This document shows positions 50,836-58,993 of a DNA stretch of 64,000 nt, piece by piece; positions within the stretch are counted from its first letter, which is position 1; the number at the start of each line of letters is the position of its first letter. The stretch comes from an uncultured Anaerolineaceae bacterium (GTDB taxonomy: Bacteria; Chloroflexota; Anaerolineae; Anaerolineales; Anaerolineaceae): assembly GCA_937897615.1 (NCBI GenBank), contig CALCNO010000201.1:62001-126000 (forward strand), in the 5' to 3' direction. The position numbers were made by a program, and so were the translations under genes. The notes under the pieces are model-generated. The model was not told where the DNA came from and did no database searches. It saw nothing but the letters and a program-made list of their open reading frames with translations.

Positions 50836-53800
50836 TTATTTGCCCTTCTGCGCTAAGGAATCGCTTTGCGGCTCTTCATTCTGCAGCAATTCGATCGAGG
50901 CTTTGCGTATGTTCAAGGCATTGCAGATTTCCTCAATGGAGGTACGCATGATCGTTTCCATGTCGGTAGAGCGCCGGATTTTACTTGTGATCTCAAACAA
51001 TTGCCGCTGGCGATCCACTTGCAATTTGATCTGCTCAACCAGTTCAACGTTGGCAATCTGTGATGCCAGGTTGCTTGCCAGGGTGGTGAGGATCTCCTGG
51101 TCGTTTTCATCGTAAATGCCCGGTTCCGGGTTCTCAAGATCAAGCACTCCAAAAAGCTGGTTGGCGTAGACTACAGGAACCGCAATAAAGGAACGGGACT
51201 GGGCGAATATTAGCCCGCTTGCTTTTTCAGAAGCAGCGTCAATTGCCATGCGCGCTTTTTTCTCGGAAGCCACAGTGCCAAGAATTCCCTCTTCCAGTAC
51301 TTTTTCGTCCGCCTCGATTTCTGTAGCCGCATATCCGGCGTAGGAACTGAGTTTTAATTTACCTGAATAGGTAGGAGTAAGCAGAGAGATTTTCTCCTGG
51401 GGGAAGATTCTTTGCAGCGTCTGTACGGCGTTGCGGATGGCATCTTCGATTGTCAGGTTTTGCCCGGCTGTGGAGGTCACCTGTTGCAGGATGCGGTGTC
51501 GTTCCAGCGTCTGCTGTGTCCTGGTGTACAGGTTCGCATTTTGAATGGTAACGGAAAGCTGGTCGGCCAAAACACGCAGGATATTGATGTCCTCTTGCGA
51601 AAAGGCATCTATTTCTTCGGATTGCACATCCAGAGCACCAATGACTTTGTCACCGATCTTCAACGGAATACCGAGTTCTGACCTGGTGTTGGGGAGAAGT
51701 GGGTTGGGGTAGTAATTGGCTTCTTTTGAAACATCACCCACTACCACCGGTTCACCTTTTGCCGTGGTCTGCCCGATGATTGAAGCCGAGCCAACAGCCA
51801 GTTTATGGCCTCTGGCTTTTAGCTGTGCGCCAGCTTCACCGGTTGATTCTCTCAATACGGCCGATTCACCAAGGGCATCGAGCAGGAAAATTGAGGAGTG
51901 ATAGAACCCGAAGCGGCTCTTCACCAGTTCCACCAGGCGTTTCAAGGTTTCATCAATATCCAGGTTTCCTGTGGTGGCTTCGCGCGCGACCTCGCTGGTA
52001 GTAAGCAATTGATCTGCCCGGCGTTTGGCAATGTTCTGTGCTGTCACCAATTCGGTCACATCTCGAGAGATTTTCAAAAGCGCATTTACTTCGCCATCCT
52101 CGGCGAGCAGCGGTATCTTGCTGGTTAATGCGTATGCTTTTTTGCCTTCCGGGTTGAGCGATTCTTCAATTTTGCCCATTACTGCGGTTTTGCTGGAGAT
52201 AATCGCTGAGTCTGAGGTTTCGTCCGCGGACTCTTCTTCATATACCAACTTGCCAACGAGTTGCTCAGGTTCACTTGCTCCCATGCTCTTTGCGGCTGAA
52301 TCTGAAAGGCGGATGAACTCGCCGCGAGAATTCTCAAAAACAACCTCATCAGGGATGTTTTTCAGCAAGGAATTCAACAAGAAGCGTTCCTGCTCATAAG
52401 CTTTTAGCGCCTGCTGCTGTGATTGCAAAAGTGAAGTATTCTGCAACGATGAAGCAATTTGTGGAGATGTGGTATTCAACAGAGAGATGTCTGCGTCTGT
52501 GAAGCGGTTGGCAGTTTCAGAATCGAAAAGAACGAGCGCACCAAGTGTTTTACCACTGATGATCAGCGGGAGGCCAAGCCAGGATCTCGCTGTCAGGTGC
52601 AGGCCTTCCGTATCAATTGTGCGAAGCCCCAACACGCTGGCGTCTTTATGGAGGATCGTTTTTCCCTGGGTGATCACCGAAGAGATGAGGTCATCTGTGT
52701 AAGGATAGGTTGGAATGTCAACCCGGTCACCTTCCAGGTAGTACGGAATGGCGACTGTTTTTTGTTCAGCGTTGTTGATTGCCATGGCAAAGCCAATACT
52801 TTTGCCAAAAACAGTGTTGAGTTCACTGTGAAGCCGCGTGAACAAATCCTCAAGGCCAGCCGCGTTTGTTGCTGATTGGCTAATGGCAGAAAGTGTGTTG
52901 AGTTCTTTCACGCGTTGGTTGAGGTCAGAAAGCAGTGAGAGACGTTCAATGGTGGCCCCAATCACCTGGGCCAGGGTAAGGTAAGGCTGCATTTGCGGCG
53001 CGGCGATGGGTTTGGGGTCCCGCGAGCCGATTACCAGAAGGTAGCCCATTTCCTTGGCAATATTGATTGGCAACATGGCAATGGAAGTACAACCGCGTCG
53101 CTCAAAATAGGCACTTAAGTTGCTGAAATCGGCATCAGATTTCAGGTCATCAAGAATTTGCATACCGGTTGCCGACAGGCGCATGAGCCCGCGCGCCAGT
53201 GGAATGTTGAAGCCTTTGAGAGATTGGTCAAGCCTTGTGCCGCGCGGATCAGAAATATTGATCAGGTGGATTTGCTCACCCAGGACACTAAAGAAGAAGG
53301 AGACATATTCTGTTTGGCTAAAAAGTTCAGTCAGGTGTTTATCAACCTCTTCAACCGACTGAGCTACCGTTACCTGGCGGCTGGCTGCATACAGCGCGCT
53401 GGTTTCGCTCAGGCCTACTTGCGCCGACTCAACCGCCTCAACGTTGCGCAGGCCGGTGGCAAGCTGGTTCGCCAGTGAGGAATATACCGTAGAAGACTCA
53501 CTGTCGAATTCGTTTGGCCGTTGGCTCTGCAGGTCTAAAATTGCCGCAACTTTATCATTAACAATGATGGGAATAACCAACTGGCTGGCCGCCGATTCGA
53601 TCAAACCGGAGAGGTTCGGGAAGTCCGATTCACCACGGATATTTCCACTCAGGCGGGTTTGTTTGTAAAGCGCACACCAGCTAACCATTGAGTCGCCACT
53701 GAGTGGCAGCGAGGTGTACTGGTCTGGTATTGTCCCCTGGACTTTTGCTCCCTGGCTGACCAGTTTGGCAACATTGGCTACCCGGTCAATTTCGTAGAAA

Positions 53801-55116
53801 GCGTGATAAGCGAGGTTGGTTTTTTCGCTGAGCAATTCGGAGGCTCTTTTGAGGATGTCTCGTTGATTTAGCCCTGTGCTTGAGGTCTGGGCGATTTCCG
53901 TCATTTCCATCAGCGAGTGAGTACGGCTTTCCACTTTTTCCTCAAGGGAGTGGTAGTAACCGGTTAGCTGTTCCACCAGTCTATTGAAAGAAAATGCAAG
54001 CTGCCCAATCTCGTCATCCCGGTCTACCTTTGCGCGGAACGACCAGTCGCCAGCGGCAAAGGTCTGGGCGTTCTTCGAGAGTTCTACCAGAGGCGTTACC
54101 AGCCTTCTGGAGGCCAGATAGATCACACTACCGGAAAGCAGCATCAGTGCTGCCAGCAATAGAACCGTGAACGGCACCAATGCCTGGATTTGTCCAACGA
54201 TCACGCTGCGCGGCACTTCGATGATCAAATCCGAGTTTACGAACGGAAGTGTCTTGTAATACCCGTATACCTGGGTGCCGTTGTCGTTGGCGTAGCGATA
54301 ATCCGCACCCTCTTCGCTGGTAGCCAGGCGCGAGTTTATCGCATCCAGTTTTCCTGCCGCCATGTCGAGCACCACAGGGGCGGCGGAGTTTGGCTCAGAG
54401 GCTATCAGTTTATTGTCTGTGGTGAGCAGATAGCCTTCGCTGGAGCTGAAGAAAGATTGCGAAGAGTTGAGCAGGCTCAGCGGAAGGGATGAAGTGGAAA
54501 AGCCGATCAGGGTCAAACCGGGAGCACCGGATGGGTTTCTATAAATTTTTGAGGTTACCAGTACTAATTGCCCCGGGAAAAGCCCGCCCGCTTCATATAC
54601 ATACGATGACGAATTTGTTTGATACAGGGATTTGATGTAGTAATTGTCGGATAAATTCTGCCCGGTCAGAGTTTGATTGGATGAAACGATCACCGTGCCT
54701 GCCGAATCGACGATGGAAACCTGGTCAAAGATTTTTTCGGTTGGTGTTTGAATGTACTGGTCAATGTAATTGGTTACTGAGGACAGCGCCTGATAGTAGC
54801 CCGTGGACGACGGCCCCTGGTAAAGAATTGCCACATTGGTATCAAAGCCGGAGGACTGGTTGATGTTATCCAGTGCTTGCCGGCGAGTGCTGATGTATTG
54901 CTCGATTTGCTGAGAATAGGATGCAGACAAGGAACTCATTTGGCCAATGGCCTGTGACTGCAATACGTCTCTTGTGCGGATGAAGTTCACCAAGCTGATG
55001 ACGATAATAGGGATAAGAGCAACAGATAGAAGGCCGATGAGCACGCGGCGAACCAGCACGGTACGGAAAACTGGCGGTTTATCGGGAGTGGATGTATTCA
55101 GCGCTTGTTCTGTCAT
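50836..55116 (-). CDS. Large membrane sensor with dCache, HAMP, several GAF and one PAS domain, no kinase
   Basis: A 1426-residue protein. One membrane helix (about 25-45) precedes an extracytoplasmic double-Cache domain (about 50-300). A second helix (about 308-335, PFTVLLLAALMLLSGSVIYL) and HAMP (about 336-390) follow. The cytoplasmic part has GAF-type domains at about 405-560, 565-740 and 745-910, a PAS (about 925-1040, SLLKNIPDEVVFENSRGEFI), then GAF at about 1055-1215 and 1235-1390. The C terminus carries the shared module LFEITSKIRRSTDMETIMRT. No HisKA or receiver domain is present, so signal must pass to a partner. I chose the second of two adjacent ATGs (55116), which is 5 bases after AAGGAG. 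Confidence 0.88.
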   Translation of the reverse strand: MTEQALNTSTPDKPPVFRTVLVRRVLIGLLSVALIPIIVISLVNFIRTRDVLQSQAIGQMSSLSASYSQQIEQYISTRRQALDNINQSSGFDTNVAILYQGPSSTGYYQALSSVTNYIDQYIQTPTEKIFDQVSIVDSAGTVIVSSNQTLTGQNLSDNYYIKSLYQTNSSSYVYEAGGLFPGQLVLVTSKIYRNPSGAPGLTLIGFSTSSLPLSLLNSSQSFFSSSEGYLLTTDNKLIASEPNSAAPVVLDMAAGKLDAINSRLATSEEGADYRYANDNGTQVYGYYKTLPFVNSDLIIEVPRSVIVGQIQALVPFTVLLLAALMLLSGSVIYLASRRLVTPLVELSKNAQTFAAGDWSFRAKVDRDDEIGQLAFSFNRLVEQLTGYYHSLEEKVESRTHSLMEMTEIAQTSSTGLNQRDILKRASELLSEKTNLAYHAFYEIDRVANVAKLVSQGAKVQGTIPDQYTSLPLSGDSMVSWCALYKQTRLSGNIRGESDFPNLSGLIESAASQLVIPIIVNDKVAAILDLQSQRPNEFDSESSTVYSSLANQLATGLRNVEAVESAQVGLSETSALYAASRQVTVAQSVEEVDKHLTELFSQTEYVSFFFSVLGEQIHLINISDPRGTRLDQSLKGFNIPLARGLMRLSATGMQILDDLKSDADFSNLSAYFERRGCTSIAMLPINIAKEMGYLLVIGSRDPKPIAAPQMQPYLTLAQVIGATIERLSLLSDLNQRVKELNTLSAISQSATNAAGLEDLFTRLHSELNTVFGKSIGFAMAINNAEQKTVAIPYYLEGDRVDIPTYPYTDDLISSVITQGKTILHKDASVLGLRTIDTEGLHLTARSWLGLPLIISGKTLGALVLFDSETANRFTDADISLLNTTSPQIASSLQNTSLLQSQQQALKAYEQERFLLNSLLKNIPDEVVFENSRGEFIRLSDSAAKSMGASEPEQLVGKLVYEEESADETSDSAIISSKTAVMGKIEESLNPEGKKAYALTSKIPLLAEDGEVNALLKISRDVTELVTAQNIAKRRADQLLTTSEVAREATTGNLDIDETLKRLVELVKSRFGFYHSSIFLLDALGESAVLRESTGEAGAQLKARGHKLAVGSASIIGQTTAKGEPVVVGDVSKEANYYPNPLLPNTRSELGIPLKIGDKVIGALDVQSEEIDAFSQEDINILRVLADQLSVTIQNANLYTRTQQTLERHRILQQVTSTAGQNLTIEDAIRNAVQTLQRIFPQEKISLLTPTYSGKLKLSSYAGYAATEIEADEKVLEEGILGTVASEKKARMAIDAASEKASGLIFAQSRSFIAVPVVYANQLFGVLDLENPEPGIYDENDQEILTTLASNLASQIANVELVEQIKLQVDRQRQLFEITSKIRRSTDMETIMRTSIEEICNALNIRKASIELLQNEEPQSDSLAQKGK

Positions 55117-55125
55117 CATTACTCC

Positions 55126-55572
55126 TTAGTTGTATTCCCAAACGGCCTGGCCGCAGAGGATCTTGTACACCTGTTCGGGAAACCGGTCAGGGTTGAGCGG
55201 CTTGCCAATGAAGCCGTCAAATCCAGCCATTTGTGCATTGTGCATCTGGTTCAGCCCGGTATCTGCTGTGACTGCCACGATGGGAATTTTTTTGAGGACC
55301 TCGGACTGCCTGATCTTGCGCATGGCTCCATAACCGTCTTCGTATGGAAGGTGGATATCCATGAGCACAAGGTCGATCCTGGGAAGGGTGCTGGCGAACT
55401 CTGCCACCTCATAGCCGGAGGTTTTCCACTCACAAAACACACCGTAACTGGACAACATTCTAGCAATCAGTTTAAAGTTGCCCATATTGTCTTCAACAAT
55501 CAAGACAGTTTTCTCTTTGAGAGTTGCCGTTATCGTTTCCGCAGAGGTTGTAGTGGTGGTTTTGTCTGGCAT
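55126..55572 (-). CDS. Stand-alone CheY-like receiver protein
   Basis: A 148-residue response regulator with a receiver domain (about 20-140). Acidic pocket VLIVEDNMGN, phosphoacceptor in LVLMDIHLPYEDG, switch threonine in PIVAVTADTG, and lysine in FIGKPLNP. No output domain is present, so it should act by protein contact or as a phosphate sink. The N-terminal 20 residues are threonine-rich and unstructured. Its ATG overlaps the stop of the preceding receiver gene by one base (TGATG). Confidence 0.92.
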   Translation of the reverse strand: MPDKTTTTTSAETITATLKEKTVLIVEDNMGNFKLIARMLSSYGVFCEWKTSGYEVAEFASTLPRIDLVLMDIHLPYEDGYGAMRKIRQSEVLKKIPIVAVTADTGLNQMHNAQMAGFDGFIGKPLNPDRFPEQVYKILCGQAVWEYN

Positions 55573-55958
55573 CAGAGTCCTTGGCTGGTGCTTATTCCTA
55601 AAAATGAGTTTACTTGTGTCAGGAAATTATCAATGTCGATGGGCTTTTCAATGTAGCCATCGCATCCGGCATGCAGCGTCTTTTCGCGGTCTCCGCGCAT
55701 GGCGTTGGCGGTAATGGCAACAATGGGAATCGTTTTTACGCCGGGAACCGTCTTTAATTTTGCAGTGAGCGTATAGCCGTCTACGTCCGGGATGTTGATG
55801 TCCATGAGGATCAGGTCTGGGCGGTATTTGCGCAGGCAGGAGACGGCTTCGTAGGCGTTTACTGCCTCGATCACTTTGAAAGAGTGGCTTTCCAGTAACC
55901 GCCGAACTAACACGCGATTATCAAAATTGTCTTCGATATGAAGTATTAATTTGTCCAT
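55572..55958 (-). CDS. Stand-alone CheY-like receiver protein, first gene of the signalling operon
   Basis: A 128-residue receiver with LHIEDNFDNRVLVRRL, phosphoacceptor in LILMDINIPDVDG, switch in PIVAITANAM and lysine in YIEKPIDID. It is clearly related to the following receiver (AVTADTG/AITANAM and similar motifs). GAGG lies 8 bases before the ATG. The first gene of the nine-gene group, it is preceded by an extended -10 and an inverted repeat. Confidence 0.92.
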   Translation of the reverse strand: MDKLILHIEDNFDNRVLVRRLLESHSFKVIEAVNAYEAVSCLRKYRPDLILMDINIPDVDGYTLTAKLKTVPGVKTIPIVAITANAMRGDREKTLHAGCDGYIEKPIDIDNFLTQVNSFLGISTSQGL

Positions 55959-55980
55959 CTGGAATACCTCGCGATATTAA

Positions 55981-55989
55981 ATTCTAGCA
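55981..55989 (-). promoter_or_regulatory. Extended -10 promoter of the signalling operon
   Basis: On the minus strand TGC-TAGAAT, an extended -10, lies 22 bases before the first receiver ATG. No -35 is recognisable; the inverted repeat at 55996-56022 occupies that position. Confidence 0.5.
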
Positions 55990-55995
55990 TTAAAA

Positions 55996-56022
55996 GCCAA
56001 ATTCTCTGCTTTAGAGATTTGC
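55996..56022. promoter_or_regulatory. Inverted repeat at the -35 position, candidate operator
   Basis: GCCAAATTCTCT and AGAGATTTGC are inverted copies apart from one bulged base in each arm position, separated by GCTTT. It covers the place where a -35 would stand for the signalling operon promoter, so it could bind a repressor or activator. Confidence 0.4.
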
Positions 56023-56068
56023 AAAGTCAGAGAAGGCAAAGATATTCAGTATTGTTGATGAGGGAAAG

Positions 56069-56140
56069 AGCGGGTGATGGGATTCGAACCCACGGATGGT
56101 ACCTTGGGAAGGTACTGCCTTACCACTTGGCGACACCCGC
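56069..56140 (-). tRNA. tRNA-Gly (anticodon CCC)
   Basis: The minus strand folds as a cloverleaf: acceptor GCGGGTG pairs with CACCCGC, anticodon stem GTACC/GGTAC around TTCCCAA with anticodon CCC, T arm CGTGGGTTCGAATCCCATC. Discriminator U at 56069 follows the acceptor; CCA is not encoded. It carries the housekeeping promoter listed next. Confidence 0.96.
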
Positions 56141-56158
56141 ATAAAACCTAACGCTGGC

Positions 56159-56187
56159 ATTATAAAGTGGAACGCTCATTTCGTCAA
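56159..56187 (-). promoter_or_regulatory. tRNA-Gly promoter
   Basis: Minus strand TTGACG (56182-56187), exact 17-base spacer, TATAAT (56159-56164). The start near 56152 is about 12 bases before the tRNA. Confidence 0.8.
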
Positions 56188-56239
56188 AGGCTCACTCCCG
56201 CGGAGGCATGTTTACCCGAGTGTGTATAAGGTTATGTCT

Positions 56240-56248
56240 TGCTATAAT
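56240..56248 (+). promoter_or_regulatory. Extended -10 promoter of the membrane protein gene
   Basis: TGC-TATAAT, a consensus extended -10 with no good -35. The predicted start near 56255 gives a 30-base leader before the ATG at 56285, with GGGAGCGGAAA just before it. Confidence 0.6.
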
Positions 56249-56284
56249 TGTTGAAGCAATCATTTCGTTTTCAGGGAGCGGAAA

Positions 56285-56908
56285 ATGAATCAACCAGAAC
56301 TCACACAGCAGGCATTGTCAATTTTGCGCAGCGGTGCCAATTTCCAGTGGTATGTGATCCCCTTGCTGGCGGCTGTTTTATACATGTATGCCAACGAATT
56401 CACCAAAAAGAACTACAAGGTCATCGCGGCCGGGCTGGCATTATATGGTGTCCACTGGTTCTATGAGATCCTCAACGCGCTCATCCAGCACTTCAGCGGA
56501 CATGCCTTATGGACGGTTCCAACCGGGACGGCCTTTCTCCTCCTGGTGGGGGTGGGGGTTGAACTGAGTCTGATGTTCTCGGTGGCGGGATTAATCATGG
56601 CCAAGTTCCTGCCCGCCGATCCAAAGATGAAAATCCTGGGTATCAACAACCGTCTTCTTTTTGCCATTGCCAACGCAGCCTTTTTCTCAGTTTTCGAAAT
56701 CTTTTTGGCCAAAACGCCGGCGTTTCACTGGGTGTATCCCTGGTGGGGGGCGCTGCCTGTATTTGTCACCGTGTACATTCCTTTCTTCCTGGCTGCCTTC
56801 TATTGCCATGATTGGCAACCAAAGACACAGAAGCGTTTCCTGGTATGGGTGTGGGGTGTGGATGCGCTAGCAATTATTGTTTTCGCGGCCATTTTGCATT
56901 GGATTTAG
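56285..56908 (+). CDS. Integral membrane protein of unknown function
   Basis: A 207-residue protein that I do not recognise. Six hydrophobic helices are visible, starting with the N-terminal WYVIPLLAAVLYMYANEF (about 20-40), and including FLLLVGVGVELSLMFSVAGL and FVTVYIPFFLAAFYCHDW. Aromatic residues are frequent, with one cysteine. There is a good ribosome site GGGAG before the ATG and an extended -10 upstream. It lies just before the mreB cluster but a hairpin and a separate promoter stand between, so it is not clearly part of that operon. No motif suggests catalysis or a carrier family. Confidence 0.8.
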   Translation: MNQPELTQQALSILRSGANFQWYVIPLLAAVLYMYANEFTKKNYKVIAAGLALYGVHWFYEILNALIQHFSGHALWTVPTGTAFLLLVGVGVELSLMFSVAGLIMAKFLPADPKMKILGINNRLLFAIANAAFFSVFEIFLAKTPAFHWVYPWWGALPVFVTVYIPFFLAAFYCHDWQPKTQKRFLVWVWGVDALAIIVFAAILHWI

Positions 56909-56965
56909 CTTGGGCGTTTTGGGTAGATGTTAAATCGGCCGGGAGAAAGTCAATAAGGATTGCTC

Positions 56966-56994
56966 GCAAACCTGTGCAGAGGGCACTGGTTTGC
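56966..56994. other. Strong hairpin upstream of mreB
   Basis: GCAAACCTGTGC (56966-56977) and GCACTGGTTTGC (56983-56994) pair at 11 of 12 positions around an AGAGG loop. No T-tract follows, so it is an unlikely intrinsic terminator. It could be an operator or an mRNA 3' element for the preceding gene. Confidence 0.5.
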
Positions 56995-57027
56995 ACTGTG
57001 CATCTCCACATTTGACAAAAACCCATA

Positions 57028-57036
57028 TGGTATAAT
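57028..57036 (+). promoter_or_regulatory. mreB promoter, extended -10
   Basis: TGG-TATAAT, a perfect extended -10. A nearby TTGACA (57012-57017) is only 13 bases away, too close to serve as its -35. The predicted start near 57043 leaves a 31-base leader with AGGAG before the TTG start. Confidence 0.6.
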
Positions 57037-57073
57037 TTTTTTTGCTTTTGACCATAAATCATAGGAGCTACAT

Positions 57074-58138
57074 TTGGCAGCCAATCTCTTTAGTTGGTTG
57101 ATGGGGTTGTTTTCACTGGATATCGGTATTGACCTTGGCACTGCCAATACGCTGGTCAATGTCAAAGGGAAGGGTATTGTCATTAACGAACCCTCCTGGG
57201 TGGTAGTCAACAAGAAAACAAAGGAAACCATCGCTGTTGGAGCTGCCGCCAAGGAAATGGTGGGCAGGACTCCGGCAAATTACGTAGCCATCAGGCCCTT
57301 GCGCGATGGCGTTATCTCTGAGTTTGAGATCACCAAATCCATGCTGGAGTATTTTATCGGGAAGGTACATCAGCAGGCGCTGGTTCCCATGCCGCGTCCG
57401 CGTGTGTGTATTGGCATCCCCTCCGGTGCGACCGAGGTGGAGAAACGTGCCGTGTACGATGCGGCAATGGCTGCCGGTGCGCGTGAGGCTTATCTGATCG
57501 AAGAACCCCGCGCCGCGGCGCTTGGCGCTGGCCTGCCAGTGAATGACATCAAAGGCACGATGATCGTGGATATCGGCGGCGGTACCACCGAGGTAGCTGT
57601 CATTTCTATGGGCGGCGTGGTGATCTCGCGCTCTCTGCGGGTCGCCGGGGATGAACTGGACGAGGACATCCTCCAGTACATCCGTAAGAAATATAACCTG
57701 CTGATTGGCGAGCGTCTGGCGGAACAGGTGAAGATCAATATTGCCTCAGCCTACCCTCTGCAGACCGAGTTGACCTACACCGTTCGCGGAAGGAATTTGA
57801 TCACTGGGTTGCCCGGCTCTCTGGAAGTTTCCTCGGTTGAGATTCGCGAAGCGATCTCAAATTCCGTACAGGTCATTGTGGATACGATCAAGGACGCCCT
57901 CGATGAAGTGCCGCCGGAATTGGTTTCGGACTTACTGGATAACGGCATCTGCCTGGCAGGTGGCGGAGCCCAACTGCTTGGACTGGTGCCAAGGCTAAAA
58001 GATGAGTTGAATTTGCGCGTGTGGATTGCGGACGATCCATTAACTTGCGTGGCAAGGGGCGCTGGTCTGGTGCTTGAAAATCTGGCCGCGCATGAGCGTT
58101 TCCTTGTTGGATTGGATCGAACGCGCACCACTGGATGA
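57074..58138 (+). CDS. mreB: MreB rod-shape actin homologue
   Basis: A 354-residue MreB. It polymerises below the membrane and directs sidewall peptidoglycan synthesis. The N-terminal amphipathic stretch LFSWLMGLFS is a membrane anchor, followed by phosphate-1 DIGIDLGTANTLV, PRVCIGIPSGATEVEKRAV, phosphate-2 IVDIGGGTTEVAVISM, and the adenosine motif ICLAGGGAQLLGL. The start is TTG at 57074 with AGGAG 6 bases upstream; no ATG fits before the conserved start. It is the first gene of mreBCD-mrdA-rodA and indicates a rod or filament shape. It is 12 bases from mreC. Confidence 0.96.
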   Translation: MAANLFSWLMGLFSLDIGIDLGTANTLVNVKGKGIVINEPSWVVVNKKTKETIAVGAAAKEMVGRTPANYVAIRPLRDGVISEFEITKSMLEYFIGKVHQQALVPMPRPRVCIGIPSGATEVEKRAVYDAAMAAGAREAYLIEEPRAAALGAGLPVNDIKGTMIVDIGGGTTEVAVISMGGVVISRSLRVAGDELDEDILQYIRKKYNLLIGERLAEQVKINIASAYPLQTELTYTVRGRNLITGLPGSLEVSSVEIREAISNSVQVIVDTIKDALDEVPPELVSDLLDNGICLAGGGAQLLGLVPRLKDELNLRVWIADDPLTCVARGAGLVLENLAAHERFLVGLDRTRTTG

Positions 58139-58149
58139 AATCAGGTTGA

Positions 58150-58992
58150 ATGAAAAAAGTCAGCATTAAAAACTGGCGGCCTATTGTCATAGGGTTGGCG
58201 ATAACGGGGGTATTGGTACTTGCCATCAGCGGCTTGCTGGGAGAAATAATCGGCCGGGTGGTATCACCTTTGGTGGACGCTCAAACCTGGTTCTCAAAAA
58301 GGGTACAGGCGATTGAGGATTTCCTGACAGTGCCACGCGATGTGACGGTGCTCCAGCAGGAAAATGCCGATTTGAACAACGAAATTTCGCAGCTGCAGGC
58401 GGAGATTCTCATCCTCAAACAGCAGCTTTCAGAAACGGATATCCTTTATGCGCTGCTTGATTTTGCCCGCACCCGGCCTGAGAACAAATACATTGCTGCT
58501 TCAGTCATTGGCCGCGATCCCAGTCCGTTTTTGAATTACATCATCATCGACCACGGCTCCGATGACGGAATTTTCAAGGGTATGCCGGTGGTAACCCAGC
58601 AAGGCCTGGTAGGCCGCGTGGATGCTGTGACAGCCACCGCCGCCAGAGTGCAGTTGATCACCGACCCAGATTCGGTAGTGAATGTGCGTTTGCAGAATGC
58701 TGAAATCGATGCCCAGGTCAGCGGCTCCATCTCTGGCGACATTACCCTGGGCATGGTGAACCTGGATGCCAATTTGAAGGAAGGGGACTTGGTGCTCACA
58801 TCAGGCCTGGGTGGTTCTTACCCTGCTGATATCCTGATCGGCCAGGTTCTCACAACTTCAAAACCAGAGAATTCCCTCTTCCTCCAGGCTTCGATACAAC
58901 CCGTGGTGGATTTTGCCAACCTGCGTGCCGTTTTGGTAATTACGAATTTCACGCCGGTGGACTATTCACCGCTTACAGAAACCACTCCGTAA
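58150..58992 (+). CDS. mreC: MreC rod-shape protein
   Basis: A 280-residue membrane-anchored protein. One helix (about 12-35) is followed by a coiled coil (about 60-95, NADLNNEISQLQAEILILKQ) and a beta-rich outer domain (about 115-270, with VIGRDPSPFLNYIIIDHGSD and GLVGRVDAVTATAARVQLIT). This is the standard MreC form. It links MreB to the cell-wall synthetic enzymes. It is one base from mreD. Confidence 0.95.
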   Translation: MKKVSIKNWRPIVIGLAITGVLVLAISGLLGEIIGRVVSPLVDAQTWFSKRVQAIEDFLTVPRDVTVLQQENADLNNEISQLQAEILILKQQLSETDILYALLDFARTRPENKYIAASVIGRDPSPFLNYIIIDHGSDDGIFKGMPVVTQQGLVGRVDAVTATAARVQLITDPDSVVNVRLQNAEIDAQVSGSISGDITLGMVNLDANLKEGDLVLTSGLGGSYPADILIGQVLTTSKPENSLFLQASIQPVVDFANLRAVLVITNFTPVDYSPLTETTP

Positions 58993-58993
58993 C

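Noticed and set aside
57012..57036. TTGACA followed by TATAAT upstream of mreB as a standard promoter.
   Set aside because: The spacer is 13 bases, too short for -35/-10 contact; I treat TGG-TATAAT as an extended -10 instead.
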